Of a DNA stretch of 64,000 nucleotides, positions 34,401-43,548 are shown piece after piece (positions within the stretch are counted from its first letter, which is position 1; each line of letters starts with the position of its first letter). Location: positions 143,515-207,514 of the forward strand of contig CAZOSM010000003.1 in NCBI GenBank assembly GCA_964582715.1, written 5' to 3'. Made by a program: the position numbers and the translations under genes. Under the pieces are notes generated by a model, which did no database searches, was not told where the DNA came from, and saw only the letters and a program-made list of their open reading frames with translations. Source of the DNA: MFZZ01 sp964582715 (GTDB taxonomy: Bacteria; Patescibacteriota; Microgenomatia; UBA1406; GWC2-37-13).

Positions 34401-37400
34401 TATTTAGGTTGTATGAATGGGCACCGGGGCCAGTTGCGTACTACAAAATGGAAAAAGGTCAGGCAGCCTTAGATTCAAGTGGAAATAATTTTTCTGGTTC
34501 CTATCCTGACACTACTCAAGGTATAACACATGGTTTTATTGATGGTAATCTGACTATTATTCCTGAACAGTGGGGAGGATCGGCAAATGCGGGTGAGTTT
34601 GATATTACTTGTCCCGGTGGTGATGCTAATTGTAATTTTACCGATACAAATGGATATCATAGCACACCAAGTATTGTAAATGGAGTTGCGTGTCAAGATG
34701 GGGCAACGGGTACAGGTTACATTATGTATACTGCAACAAGTGTCTTTACTCGGTTCAGTGGACATGATTTAAGTAATTCTCCACATTTTACTTGTGTCCG
34801 ATACAATAGCGGTTGGCAGTATGACAATAATACATCATGGGTAAATTTTACCCCAGTTGCCACAGACACTCTTATTGCCGAAGTAGATTTCACTTCAAAT
34901 ACTGTTACTTATTTAAACGGCATTCCGCGTCAAACAATAGGTAAATTTGGAGGTGGACTACAGTTTGATGGCACCAGTGATATCGTAAATTTTACAGGGG
35001 ACACTAGTATCATTAATACGTTTTCGTTTGGAGGATGGTTCAAAGCAACTGCAACTCATCAGGTCGATACACAATCTACTTCAGGTGTAGGAGGTATAAG
35101 TGGACAGAGATATGCTATCTGGCCGGCTTCTGCTTTAGATAATGCACGTGCTGGACTATCTATTGGAACCAATGGTATTAGTGTATACGAGCATGGGAAT
35201 TCATATATGCCAGCCACTGCAGTATATAATGCCACAATAGGTAGTGATTGGAATCACGTGTTTGTTGTGTATGAGAATAAAACACCTTCAATTTATCTGA
35301 ATGGTGTTAAGGTACATACTGGTTCTACCTCTCCAAGAACTAATGTTTACGCTCCATATACTTCAATAGGAGGTGGTGCATATGGATATTTTGCTGGCTC
35401 AATAGATGAGGTGAAGATCTACAACTATGCCCGAACACAGAAACAAGTAGTACAGGATATGAATACTCACAGTGTATCATCAGATTTCCCTCTTAGGAAG
35501 CCACTTGGTTACTGGAAAACAGATGAAGGGGCAGGTTCGACCGCGTATAATTCTGGAAGTGCAGGTTCTGTTGCAGATGGAACAATTAGCGGAGCAACAT
35601 GGACATCCAGTGGGAAATATGGAAGCGCGCTGAGTTATGACGGGATAAATGACCAGACTCTTGTCAACAGTACACTTGGCTTGGCAAAAAATACCGATAT
35701 AACAGTTAGTTTATGGGTGAATTTGCCAGATACCTCAGAAAGTGGGAGCTTTATTAAAATTGGTAGTGAAGTGACCGGAGACAATGACGGTTTTGGTGTC
35801 GGTGTTGGAGCTTCCACGTTTGATACCGAAGGGAACGACTTAATTCTTTTATATGAAAGTGTAAGATGGATAGACACAAATACTACAATTGGGACAGGCT
35901 GGCATCATATAGTTGCAACAATTAATGAGTCCGGTGTCCCTTCTGCATATATTGATGGTGTAAGTATTGGGTCATTTGCAGGTTCTAATATGAATGCGCC
36001 TGAAGTAACTGACACAATTAAAATTGGTGGATATGTTTCTACGACACCAACTACACGAGCAGGTCAATATACGTTAGATGAGATAAAGGTATATGATTAT
36101 GCCTTTACTGCAAGTGATGTCTTACAGGATTACAACATGGGAGTAAGTGCAGTTCCATTTGCACATTGGAAGCTAGATGAAGGGTATGGCTCAGTTATTC
36201 ATAATAGTTTTGATGCTTCAACTTCCACGCAAGGATATATACACGGCGCATCCTGGGCGAATGATGGCAAGTATGGAAAAGCACTTGATTTTGACGGAGT
36301 GAATGATTATGCAGTTATATCACAAAACACGAGCTTTGATATTTCGACATTTACCGTTTCAGCCTGGTTTAAATGGGAGAGCGAACATCCAGATGATTTA
36401 TATAGAGCTATCATTTCTAAGTCACCAAATAGTGGGAACGGAAACCTTGATACATTCCTTATTTATGTGGTAGATGATACAAGATTGGTTGGGGCTCGTG
36501 TAGGAACAGGGAGTACCAATTACAATTTTGCTACTAAGAAAAAAGTAGATGATTCACAATGGCACCAGGTAGTATTGGTCTATGATTCAGTAAGGGGGAT
36601 AGGGCAGTTATACCTTGATGGACGCTTAGAAGATGAACAGAGTGGATTATCTGCAGCAACGACATCTACCGACCCTATATATTTAGGAGTATGGAAAACT
36701 TCAACTGTTTATGGTGAATGGGATGGGTTAATTGATGAAGTAAAAATGTATAATTATCCTCTAACCGCAGATGAAGTTAGAACTGAGTTTAACCAAGGTA
36801 AAGCAATCGTACTAGGCTCTTCTGCAACAACTTCGTCTGGGACAAAAAGTAATTCTGCGAGTCGTGAATATTGTGTGCCAGGTGATACTGCTACCTGTAA
36901 TGTACCTGTTGCCCACTTTTCTTTAGATGAGAACACAGGAGTAACAGCTAACAACATAACCGCGTCAAATATTCAAGGGACACTTACAAACGGGGCTGAG
37001 TGGAGTCCTGGAGTAAAGGGTTCATCACTACAATTCGATGGAGCAAACGACTATGTTACATTAGGAAGCCCATCTGGTTTAAATCTATCAACAGATGTAA
37101 CATTATCTGCCTGGATTAAACCGACAAAATTATCTGCAAATAATTATATTTTTGCGTCAAGTGATAATGCTGGGGGCCTTCAATTTGCTGTTGAGGTTGG
37201 GAGAACGGCAAATAAGTTGAGCACGTTATGGGGAACAAGTGGGGGAGGTTTTGATATTCTCTATTCAAACCAATCACTAAACCTTAATGAATGGCAACAT
37301 ATTGTGGTAACTAGATCGGGTTCTGGGACAAGTTGGGAAGTACAGATATATATAAATGGCGTATTAGATTCCACACAAGCAGGTACAAAAGCGGTATCAT

Positions 37401-38263
37401 CTTATGTGAATTCTTTTTTAGGCAATTTTTGGACTACTAATACGACACAAACCTTTGGAGGAACAATGGATGAAGTGAAGGTCTACAATTATGTTAGAAC
37501 TCCTGCCCAAATAGTATGGGATTATAGTCGTGGTGCGCCAGTAGCTCATTACAAGATGGATGAGTGTGAAGGAACTACCATATATAACTCTGCACCTACA
37601 TTTAATGACGAGCCAGCAGGTAATAATGGGACTATCTCTCTAGGTGGGTCGGGTTCTCAAACGAGTGCAGGCAGTTGTGCAACATCCGGGGCCTGGGCAA
37701 ATGGAGCAACGGGTAAAAGAGGAGCTAGTGTAAAATTTGATGGTACAGATGATATGGTAACTTTTGGAGATTCAGAGAGCTGGGAGTTAACAGCTCCTTT
37801 TACTCTATCGGCATGGATTAATGCAAATAGTTTATCTCCGTCACTCACAAATACTATATTGTCAAAATATACTACATCATCAAACCAAAGAGAATGGTTT
37901 CTTGGCATCTATCTGGATACCCCGATATTTAATAAATTTCCAGACGGCACCCCTACAGTTGATAGTTTAAGAGCAACCCAACATCCGCTTGAGTTAGGGA
38001 GATGGTATCATATCCTTTTTACATTCGATGAAAATGCAACAGGGACGTTCTATATTGATGGCAAAATGGCTACGAGTGGTTCTTTAAATAGTACGACTAT
38101 TTTTAAAGGGAATGCGAGTGCTACAATGGGGAGGTTATCGTTAGGTGGCTCTAATAATAATCCATTTGATGGAAAGATTGATGATGTCCGTATTTATAAT
38201 TATGTGTTAACTCCCCACCAGGTTAAAGTCATCCATAACAACGGTGCTGTCTCCTTTGAATGA
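31412..38263 (+). CDS. Giant LamG-array surface protein A with DUF2341, 2,283 aa
   Basis: I chose ATG 31412 over an upstream in-frame TTG at 31400 because it gives the N-terminus shared with paralogues (KKRNYTPLK...HKTHYPSF). A cytoplasmic tail is followed by a transmembrane helix at 53-71. A DUF2341-type domain (about 84-185; 'ITAGKMQSDCDDMRFY') and an unrecognised region of about 370 aa (about 188-555) come next. Seven LamG domains start near 565, 793, 1005, 1364, 1583, 1832 and 2044. The first LamG has a Cys pair (KCILGTC) and the 'REYCVPGDTATC' linker precedes the sixth. The last LamG has 'DECEGTTIYN', and the protein ends GAVSFE. Such domains usually bind glycans or proteins; here an attachment role is inferred. 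Paralogue B downstream is the closest relative. Confidence 0.9.
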   Translation: MLLFWKKRNYTPLKIAVRHKTHYPSFKSFIYDATIQKWKLLFKKPFKFTLRTWLIVVSTLFISGIGIIYLIRNSDSASANWADNEFTYRVRIPITYSGSQKLTEYQVLVEGIDTAALITAGKMQSDCDDMRFYAENGTKLDFTRLPATCNTTDTKVWVKTDTINASDTNIYFYYGNASAQGESDIDKTFRYKEEKTVAYILQSSVDSLDVISLTDNNSITHNGTTVNLNLGETAMSPFTESQFSPISAKGLFHADDDSDNTDMIVPISWAGTEFYYFSRGTAITMYTIAPWGNATVTAYSNGSALTGCNGVTVSTSGTTLSCTGVTSSSSIRVTSTVPILIFTELTSTITDAYPVKPVSTHPWIGGGSTTVISNGSSSLDWRWIGNIDSSETNPANLSANTYDNSSVTSDSNYGGGGILIRSANGVYSYGVNQYGDGDGSDGHMFQDITEVGTAFGSAHQADYISISSTVAATCSIYNAGSNTPLGTGTAASSNTSIYGLGFGTGTTNTYTSGAWYMVCDAPVVAHWQDSSDTEENLMHHVQMRQFTYPTPVVGSFGTEEVSSGPIAYWKFDEGGGTWAYDSVGGNTGTLGSGNSAPTWQTEDKCILGTCLYFDGTNDKVTLGTTSFLGPTGDFTVSAWVKTVAGSEEMTRIIYSGGSTGNNYWQFNIQSSGVLAFQEDGVSIITGTKTIPKNTWTHVAVVKSGNIGNNISFYVDGQLDTTGATGTVLASGTKSIGIRMEATGLNVFKGYIDEVKIYPYARTADEIKSDYITGASASGSQAVLGAQDESYLSDGLVGYWKMDEIGVSGSNWTAIDSSGNGNNGTGAGNASVGSTAAGKFANAGFFDGNGDYITIPNSSSLNITGNSVTMAAWIKPTTLSGNDVIISKGVFSGNKSYRLMRVGSVAHLEITTDTGTTTLQSNTALTTGIWQHVVAVYDGSKVSIYINGKLDRSSPFSGNIVSHTENLWLGWRSGALEYFNGSMDEVRIYNRAFTEREVFRLYEWAPGPVAYYKMEKGQAALDSSGNNFSGSYPDTTQGITHGFIDGNLTIIPEQWGGSANAGEFDITCPGGDANCNFTDTNGYHSTPSIVNGVACQDGATGTGYIMYTATSVFTRFSGHDLSNSPHFTCVRYNSGWQYDNNTSWVNFTPVATDTLIAEVDFTSNTVTYLNGIPRQTIGKFGGGLQFDGTSDIVNFTGDTSIINTFSFGGWFKATATHQVDTQSTSGVGGISGQRYAIWPASALDNARAGLSIGTNGISVYEHGNSYMPATAVYNATIGSDWNHVFVVYENKTPSIYLNGVKVHTGSTSPRTNVYAPYTSIGGGAYGYFAGSIDEVKIYNYARTQKQVVQDMNTHSVSSDFPLRKPLGYWKTDEGAGSTAYNSGSAGSVADGTISGATWTSSGKYGSALSYDGINDQTLVNSTLGLAKNTDITVSLWVNLPDTSESGSFIKIGSEVTGDNDGFGVGVGASTFDTEGNDLILLYESVRWIDTNTTIGTGWHHIVATINESGVPSAYIDGVSIGSFAGSNMNAPEVTDTIKIGGYVSTTPTTRAGQYTLDEIKVYDYAFTASDVLQDYNMGVSAVPFAHWKLDEGYGSVIHNSFDASTSTQGYIHGASWANDGKYGKALDFDGVNDYAVISQNTSFDISTFTVSAWFKWESEHPDDLYRAIISKSPNSGNGNLDTFLIYVVDDTRLVGARVGTGSTNYNFATKKKVDDSQWHQVVLVYDSVRGIGQLYLDGRLEDEQSGLSAATTSTDPIYLGVWKTSTVYGEWDGLIDEVKMYNYPLTADEVRTEFNQGKAIVLGSSATTSSGTKSNSASREYCVPGDTATCNVPVAHFSLDENTGVTANNITASNIQGTLTNGAEWSPGVKGSSLQFDGANDYVTLGSPSGLNLSTDVTLSAWIKPTKLSANNYIFASSDNAGGLQFAVEVGRTANKLSTLWGTSGGGFDILYSNQSLNLNEWQHIVVTRSGSGTSWEVQIYINGVLDSTQAGTKAVSSYVNSFLGNFWTTNTTQTFGGTMDEVKVYNYVRTPAQIVWDYSRGAPVAHYKMDECEGTTIYNSAPTFNDEPAGNNGTISLGGSGSQTSAGSCATSGAWANGATGKRGASVKFDGTDDMVTFGDSESWELTAPFTLSAWINANSLSPSLTNTILSKYTTSSNQREWFLGIYLDTPIFNKFPDGTPTVDSLRATQHPLELGRWYHILFTFDENATGTFYIDGKMATSGSLNSTTIFKGNASATMGRLSLGGSNNNPFDGKIDDVRIYNYVLTPHQVKVIHNNGAVSFE
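31975..33060 (+). other. Unrecognised domain inserted between DUF2341 and LamG1 of protein A
   Basis: In protein B the DUF2341 domain is followed by a beta-sandwich ('FFDDFNDAALNAGKW') and then 'PTVGTFGSEEV'. In protein A that slot holds a different region of about 370 residues before the equivalent 'PTPVVGSFGTEEV'. It is Ser/Thr/Gly-rich with several Cys (TGCNG, LSCTG, ATCSIY, YMVCDAP) and the motif 'DMIVPISWAGTEFYYFSRG'. I do not recognise the family; a distant likeness to IgGFc-binding-type repeats is possible but unproven. Confidence 0.55.
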
Positions 38264-38287
38264 GTTTAAACTCCTTCCATTTTTAGG

Positions 38288-38293
38288 TATTAT
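38288..38293 (+). promoter_or_regulatory. Candidate -10 box of LamG gene B
   Basis: TATTAT is followed by 7 nt and the ATG at 38301, which fits a leaderless start. The 37-nt spacer holds a 12-bp palindrome (38262-38273) but no terminator-like hairpin with a T-run. Confidence 0.45.
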
Positions 38294-38300
38294 ATAGATA

Positions 38301-41300
38301 ATGGGTGTTTTTTATCTCCGTATACAAAAAAAGAGAAAGTCGGTACAAAGATTATTCCAGAGCCTAATTGCTAATAAACTGGATAAAAGTAAATGGATAC
38401 CTATTATGATCCTAGGAACAATGCTAGGCGTCATGATTATGCTCTATTTTTATAAATCAACTGGAGCAAAGGCAGCCTGGTTTGATGATAGTTATACCTA
38501 TCGGCAACGGGTGCCGATAAGCAACTCTGGATCTATCTTGACCAATTATCAAGTAAGTTTAATCTTAAATACTGCTTCTCTCATAACTGCGGGTAAAATG
38601 CAGTCAGATTGTGATGATATCCGTATCGTTTCTGAAAATGGAGCAGTTCTTCCTCACTGGATTGAAGAAAATAATCCGGGTTGTAACCAGACTACAACTA
38701 AGATATGGACTAAAGTACCTTCAATTCCTACGACTGGAACGAACATTTATTTATATTATGGTAATACTAACGCAACTAATGCTCAAAGCGGCGATAATGT
38801 ATTCCTTTTTTTTGATGATTTTAATGATGCAGCATTGAATGCGGGAAAGTGGTATTCTGCTGGTACAGTTTCCATAACAGGTGGAGCTGTGAGGATGGCT
38901 ATTGGAAAAATACAATCAGTCCAGGCATTAGATAATACCGTTACAGTAGAATCGCGTTCTCGCGTTACTTCAACCACCTATACAAATACTGGCCATATAG
39001 CTGTAGGTTTAATGGATAGTACCCAAGCAGATGGATATGGCTTTTGGCCGTTCTATAGAAACAACTCGCAGTGGCATCAATATTGGAGAAGTCCTGGAGT
39101 ATTTACGAGTTTAACATCTTCAAGTTCTTGGACTACAAATACATGGTATCGCCATACTGTGTCTCGCAACTCTGCATCTTTTTCCTGGGATGTCAACGGA
39201 GTCAATCGATTTAGTGGGACCCATCCCAACAATGGTTCTATTGGTTCTAACACATATCTGCACGCGCCTCGCATATGGACTGAATATCCAACTGGAGACG
39301 GTCCAATGGAAATAGATTGGATAGCAGTACGTGAATATGCTTCTACAGAACCAACCGTCGGTACTTTTGGTTCAGAGGAAGTAAGTCCAGGAGCGGTTGC
39401 ATATTGGAAGTTTGATGAAGGAACAGCAAATTGGGCTTTTGATTCAGCCCGTCATGGAGCAAATGGAACATTGACCAACGGACCACTTTGGCAGAGTAAT
39501 GATAAATGTATACAAGGCACATGTTTGTCTTTTGATGGTACGGATGATTATGTCAATACAAATATTGATTTATCATGGTCAAATACAGAAGCATTTACCA
39601 TAGCCCTCTGGGTAAATGCGAAAAATGGGGGGAATAGGACGATTTTTGGGAAAGGTTTAGGTGGGAGTTCAAACTGGGAGTATAGTATGAGACTAGCTGG
39701 TGCTAATGGGTTAAATCCACATTTTGTTTATTGGAATACCACAGGTCAGGGTACCATATCTCTTACCAGTACTCAAGAACTTACCCTCAATAGATGGCAC
39801 CATCTGACACTGACATACGATGGCGCAGGAACGGCATATATATATATGGATGGGAACGTGACTGGCAGTTATAGTGGAACACCAGATACTTTACAGAACA
39901 GGGCAAATAGTTTAAATATTGGGGGTGGATACTTCAACTCGGGAGCTGCCGGATATTTTTCAGGATTAATAGATGATGTTAAAGTTTATTCATATGCCCG
40001 TACAGCAGAAGAAATAAAAGCTGATTATATAATAGGGGCAGCAGCATCGGGATCACAAGCTGTATTGGGAGCTGAGGACGAGATTTTTTTGAGTGATGGA
40101 CTGGTCGGACATTGGAAGATGGATGAGAGTAGCTGGAGTGGCGCTGGTGCGGTGAAAGATTCATCAGGGAATCAATTAAGTGGTACAGCAGTTGGTAATG
40201 CCACTGTAGCTATAGGAAAATTTGGCAATGGAGGATCGTTAGATGGAAATGGAGATTATGTGAGTATAGGAGATCATAATGAACTAGATATTACTGAGGC
40301 TCTTACTCTTTCTGCATGGATAAAAACGTCAGATGGTACTTCTGCAATTATGAGTAAATATAATGTAGATAATTATTCATATTGGTTAGGTTTTATCGTC
40401 AATGAGTTAAGGTTCTATGTGGGGGGTTCTACAGGAGGGGTTTCATATTCAGGGATAACAAATCCAGGGATACTGGATAATCAATGGCACCATGTAGTGG
40501 CTACTTACGAGCCTGGCAAGACAAAAATATATATAGATGGGAAGGAACAGGTCATAGATGATCAGGTGGGTACAATACCATCTTCTTTATATTCTGGGAC
40601 AGCCAATTTCCTTATAGGAAGAGATGAAAATAACGGAAATATAACTTCATTTAATGGTTCCCTAGATGAACTTCGTGTATACAAGAGAGCCTTTACACCT
40701 CGGGAGGTATCTCAACTGTATGAATGGGCTCCTGGGCCAGTTGGCTACTGGGTTATGGATGCAGGTACAGGGTCAACAGCATATGATGTAAGCACTAACG
40801 GAAATAACGGAACAATCACCTCTGCCTTATGGAGTCCAGGAAAATACGGAAATGGACTTAAATTTGACGGAGTAAGTGATTACGTAGCAGTTGCAGATAA
40901 TCCCACAATTGAACCCACAAGTTCATTCTCTATTGGAGCTTGGATCTATTTAACTGCGGTACAGCAGAATGTAGCTGGAATTGTTGCTAAAGATGGTAAT
41001 GCTAGCGGTAATTTAGGCAATTACTGTTTGTGCTTCAGTAACAGCCCAAGTGATATCCTAAGGTTTGGTTTTTACGATGGGGCAAATCAGAATGCAATAA
41101 CGAGTCCTTCAGCAACAGAGCAGAATATGTGGGTACACGCAATGGGGGTTTTTGATGATGAAGCAAATGAGCTTAGATTATATAAAAATGGAGTTTTAGT
41201 TAGTACAGCAACCAGTATAACTGGTACTCCTGTAACTAATAACGATCCGATGTATATCGGATCAAGAGCTAATAATCCTTCTTCTTATGAATTTACAGGG

Positions 41301-43511
41301 ATGATCGATGATGTACGCATATACAATTATGCTCGTACATCAAAACAAGTATTACAGGATATGAATGCCGGACATCCCTCTGTAGGAAGTCCGGTTGGGT
41401 ACTGGAAGCTGGATGAAGGATATGGCAGTGTAATAAACAATACTGGCAATGGAGGATCTACCATAAATGGAACTATAGCCGGTTCATCAGCACCAACATG
41501 GACAAATGATGGCAAATTTGGAAAAGCACTTATCTTTGACGGGACAAATGATTCTGTTTCCTTAGGAAGTTCTGCCGGACTGGATTTAGCAGCAGATGCC
41601 ACATTAACAGCCTGGATTAAACCAACAAAATTATCTGCAAATAATTATATTTTTGCATCAGGCGATAATGCAGGTGGACTTCAGTTTGCAGTAGAGTTAG
41701 GGAGATCAGCAAATAAACTAAGTACATTGTGGGGTACAAGTGGAGATGGTTTTGATGTTTTATATTCAAAAAGTTCACTTGTTTCGGATGAATGGCAGCA
41801 TGTAGTGGTTACGAGGTCCGGTTCTGGAACAAGCTGGGTAGTAAAAATATATATAAATGGTGTATTAGATTCCACACAAACAGGTACAAAAGCTGTCTCA
41901 TCTTATGTAAATTCTTTTCTAGGTAACTTCTGGACTACGAATACTACGCAAACATTTAAAGGTACAATGGACGAAGTGAAGGTCTATAATTATGCACTTA
42001 CAGAGGATGAAATAAAGACAGAGTATAACCAGGGTAAAGCTATAGTACTTGGATCAGTATCATCAGGGGTAGGAGGGACAGAGCCTAATAACTCTGCCGG
42101 TCGTGAATATTGTGTACCGGGAGATACTGCTACATGTAATGCACCAGTTGGAGAGTGGCTCATGGATCAGGGAGTTGGTACGATCGCATTTGATACAAGT
42201 GAAAATAATAATGTTGCAAACTTTGCATCTGGCACAGCTGCTCCCGTGTGGGGGAAAGGAATTCACGGAGGCAGTTTAGAATTTGATGGTAACGAGGATT
42301 ATGTAACTATGGGAGATGTCCTTGATATGGGAACAAGTGATTGGACAACGTCATTATGGTTTAAAACAGCAGATTCTGATGGAAATTTAATTTCGAAATC
42401 TCTGGCAGGATCGATATCAGGAAGATGGTTTACTATTCTTCAAAATAATACAGTTTTCAGTCTGATGGAAGGTTCTGTTGCTGTCGGAATCTCTACTCCT
42501 TCAGCCCCTTACTTAGATGGAGGCTGGCATCATGTAGCAACAACCTATGACAGAGATGGAGATATGAGTTTATATGTAGATGGAATGTTAAAGGCATCAG
42601 ATAGTATTTCTGCAAATTCAGCGACAAATATGCAAACAAACTGTCATTTATTAATGGGAAGATACAATGCTACCTCAGACTGTACAATCCCACTTATTGG
42701 TACCCTAAAACTTGATGGATCAGTTGATCAAGTGCGTATTTATAATTACGTACGAACACAGGCACAGATAGTGTGGGAGTATAGTCGTGGGGCGCCAATA
42801 GCTCATTATAAGATGGATGAGTGTGAAGGGACGACCATATATAATTCTGCCCCAACTTTTAATGATAGTGCAGCGGGAAAAAATGGTTCTCTAGTACTTG
42901 GCGCTACAGGAGTAACTACTGCCGGGACATGTGCTACAAGCGGAGCATGGGCAAATGGTGCAACTGGTAAAAGAGGTGCTAGCATGAGTTTTGATGGTAC
43001 AAATGATTATATAACTATTGCCGATCCAGCAGACGGAAGTCTTGATTTTGGCAGTTCACAGAATTTTAGTATAGCTCTTTGGGTAAAAACGACCTCAAGT
43101 ACACCTTTTTACTTAGTAGATAAACGCAATGGTACGGCTAATACACAACCAGGGTATGCCATACTGCTTTCACCGACACATTTAATAGTAGGGATACAGG
43201 ATGGTACTAATAAGATTCAACCCAGTTTAGGCGGTCCTACGATCAATGATGGTCAATGGCATCATATAGTTGTGGTATATAATCGAGGCAGTTCAGTGAT
43301 TAAAGGGTATTTAGATGGGGAGAAGCTTCCGAATGAAGCAGACATCAGCGGAACCGGTAACATTGATAATACATCAGAAATAAGGATAGGTAGATCACCA
43401 TCAGGTAACTATGCACCAGGTCAATTAGATGATGTGCGTATTTATAATTACGATTTAACAGATCAGCAAGTTAAGGTGTTATTTAATAACGGTGCAGTCT
43501 CTTTTGAATAA
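38301..43511 (+). CDS. Giant LamG-array surface protein B with DUF2341, 1,736 aa
   Basis: A basic cytoplasmic tail of about 31 residues is followed by a transmembrane helix at 32-50. A DUF2341-type domain (about 64-165; 'ITAGKMQSDCDDIRIV') and a beta-sandwich at about 170-350 ending 'EIDWIAVREYAS' come next. Six LamG domains start near 364, 599, 811, 1030, 1281 and 1499. LamG1 has the Cys pair KCIQGTC. The 'GREYCVPGDTATC' linker precedes LamG5, LamG6 has 'DECEGTTIYNSAPTFND', and the end is GAVSFE. With protein A it forms a subgroup: both have DUF2341, the linker 'SGSQAVLGAxDE' after LamG1, and NNGAVSFE ends. The N-terminus lacks the 'TP...KTHYPSF' motif of A, C, D and G. A surface adhesin or envelope role is inferred from architecture only. 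Confidence 0.9.
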   Translation: MGVFYLRIQKKRKSVQRLFQSLIANKLDKSKWIPIMILGTMLGVMIMLYFYKSTGAKAAWFDDSYTYRQRVPISNSGSILTNYQVSLILNTASLITAGKMQSDCDDIRIVSENGAVLPHWIEENNPGCNQTTTKIWTKVPSIPTTGTNIYLYYGNTNATNAQSGDNVFLFFDDFNDAALNAGKWYSAGTVSITGGAVRMAIGKIQSVQALDNTVTVESRSRVTSTTYTNTGHIAVGLMDSTQADGYGFWPFYRNNSQWHQYWRSPGVFTSLTSSSSWTTNTWYRHTVSRNSASFSWDVNGVNRFSGTHPNNGSIGSNTYLHAPRIWTEYPTGDGPMEIDWIAVREYASTEPTVGTFGSEEVSPGAVAYWKFDEGTANWAFDSARHGANGTLTNGPLWQSNDKCIQGTCLSFDGTDDYVNTNIDLSWSNTEAFTIALWVNAKNGGNRTIFGKGLGGSSNWEYSMRLAGANGLNPHFVYWNTTGQGTISLTSTQELTLNRWHHLTLTYDGAGTAYIYMDGNVTGSYSGTPDTLQNRANSLNIGGGYFNSGAAGYFSGLIDDVKVYSYARTAEEIKADYIIGAAASGSQAVLGAEDEIFLSDGLVGHWKMDESSWSGAGAVKDSSGNQLSGTAVGNATVAIGKFGNGGSLDGNGDYVSIGDHNELDITEALTLSAWIKTSDGTSAIMSKYNVDNYSYWLGFIVNELRFYVGGSTGGVSYSGITNPGILDNQWHHVVATYEPGKTKIYIDGKEQVIDDQVGTIPSSLYSGTANFLIGRDENNGNITSFNGSLDELRVYKRAFTPREVSQLYEWAPGPVGYWVMDAGTGSTAYDVSTNGNNGTITSALWSPGKYGNGLKFDGVSDYVAVADNPTIEPTSSFSIGAWIYLTAVQQNVAGIVAKDGNASGNLGNYCLCFSNSPSDILRFGFYDGANQNAITSPSATEQNMWVHAMGVFDDEANELRLYKNGVLVSTATSITGTPVTNNDPMYIGSRANNPSSYEFTGMIDDVRIYNYARTSKQVLQDMNAGHPSVGSPVGYWKLDEGYGSVINNTGNGGSTINGTIAGSSAPTWTNDGKFGKALIFDGTNDSVSLGSSAGLDLAADATLTAWIKPTKLSANNYIFASGDNAGGLQFAVELGRSANKLSTLWGTSGDGFDVLYSKSSLVSDEWQHVVVTRSGSGTSWVVKIYINGVLDSTQTGTKAVSSYVNSFLGNFWTTNTTQTFKGTMDEVKVYNYALTEDEIKTEYNQGKAIVLGSVSSGVGGTEPNNSAGREYCVPGDTATCNAPVGEWLMDQGVGTIAFDTSENNNVANFASGTAAPVWGKGIHGGSLEFDGNEDYVTMGDVLDMGTSDWTTSLWFKTADSDGNLISKSLAGSISGRWFTILQNNTVFSLMEGSVAVGISTPSAPYLDGGWHHVATTYDRDGDMSLYVDGMLKASDSISANSATNMQTNCHLLMGRYNATSDCTIPLIGTLKLDGSVDQVRIYNYVRTQAQIVWEYSRGAPIAHYKMDECEGTTIYNSAPTFNDSAAGKNGSLVLGATGVTTAGTCATSGAWANGATGKRGASMSFDGTNDYITIADPADGSLDFGSSQNFSIALWVKTTSSTPFYLVDKRNGTANTQPGYAILLSPTHLIVGIQDGTNKIQPSLGGPTINDGQWHHIVVVYNRGSSVIKGYLDGEKLPNEADISGTGNIDNTSEIRIGRSPSGNYAPGQLDDVRIYNYDLTDQQVKVLFNNGAVSFE

Positions 43512-43533
43512 CTAAGATTCTTATCTCCATTTT

Positions 43534-43542
43534 TGTTACACT
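43534..43542 (+). promoter_or_regulatory. Extended -10 promoter of LamG gene C
   Basis: TGTTACACT has the form TGnTANNNT and lies 6 nt before the ATG at 43549. The context TACACTAATAC-C-ATGGGATTA recurs before genes D to G. A transcript starting about 7 nt after the box begins at or beside the ATG. Confidence 0.6.
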
Positions 43543-43548
43543 AATACC

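Noticed and set aside
38262..38273. GAGTTTAAACTC palindrome after gene A as a terminator or attachment site
   Set aside because: It has no loop and no following T-run, and it does not recur after the other genes.
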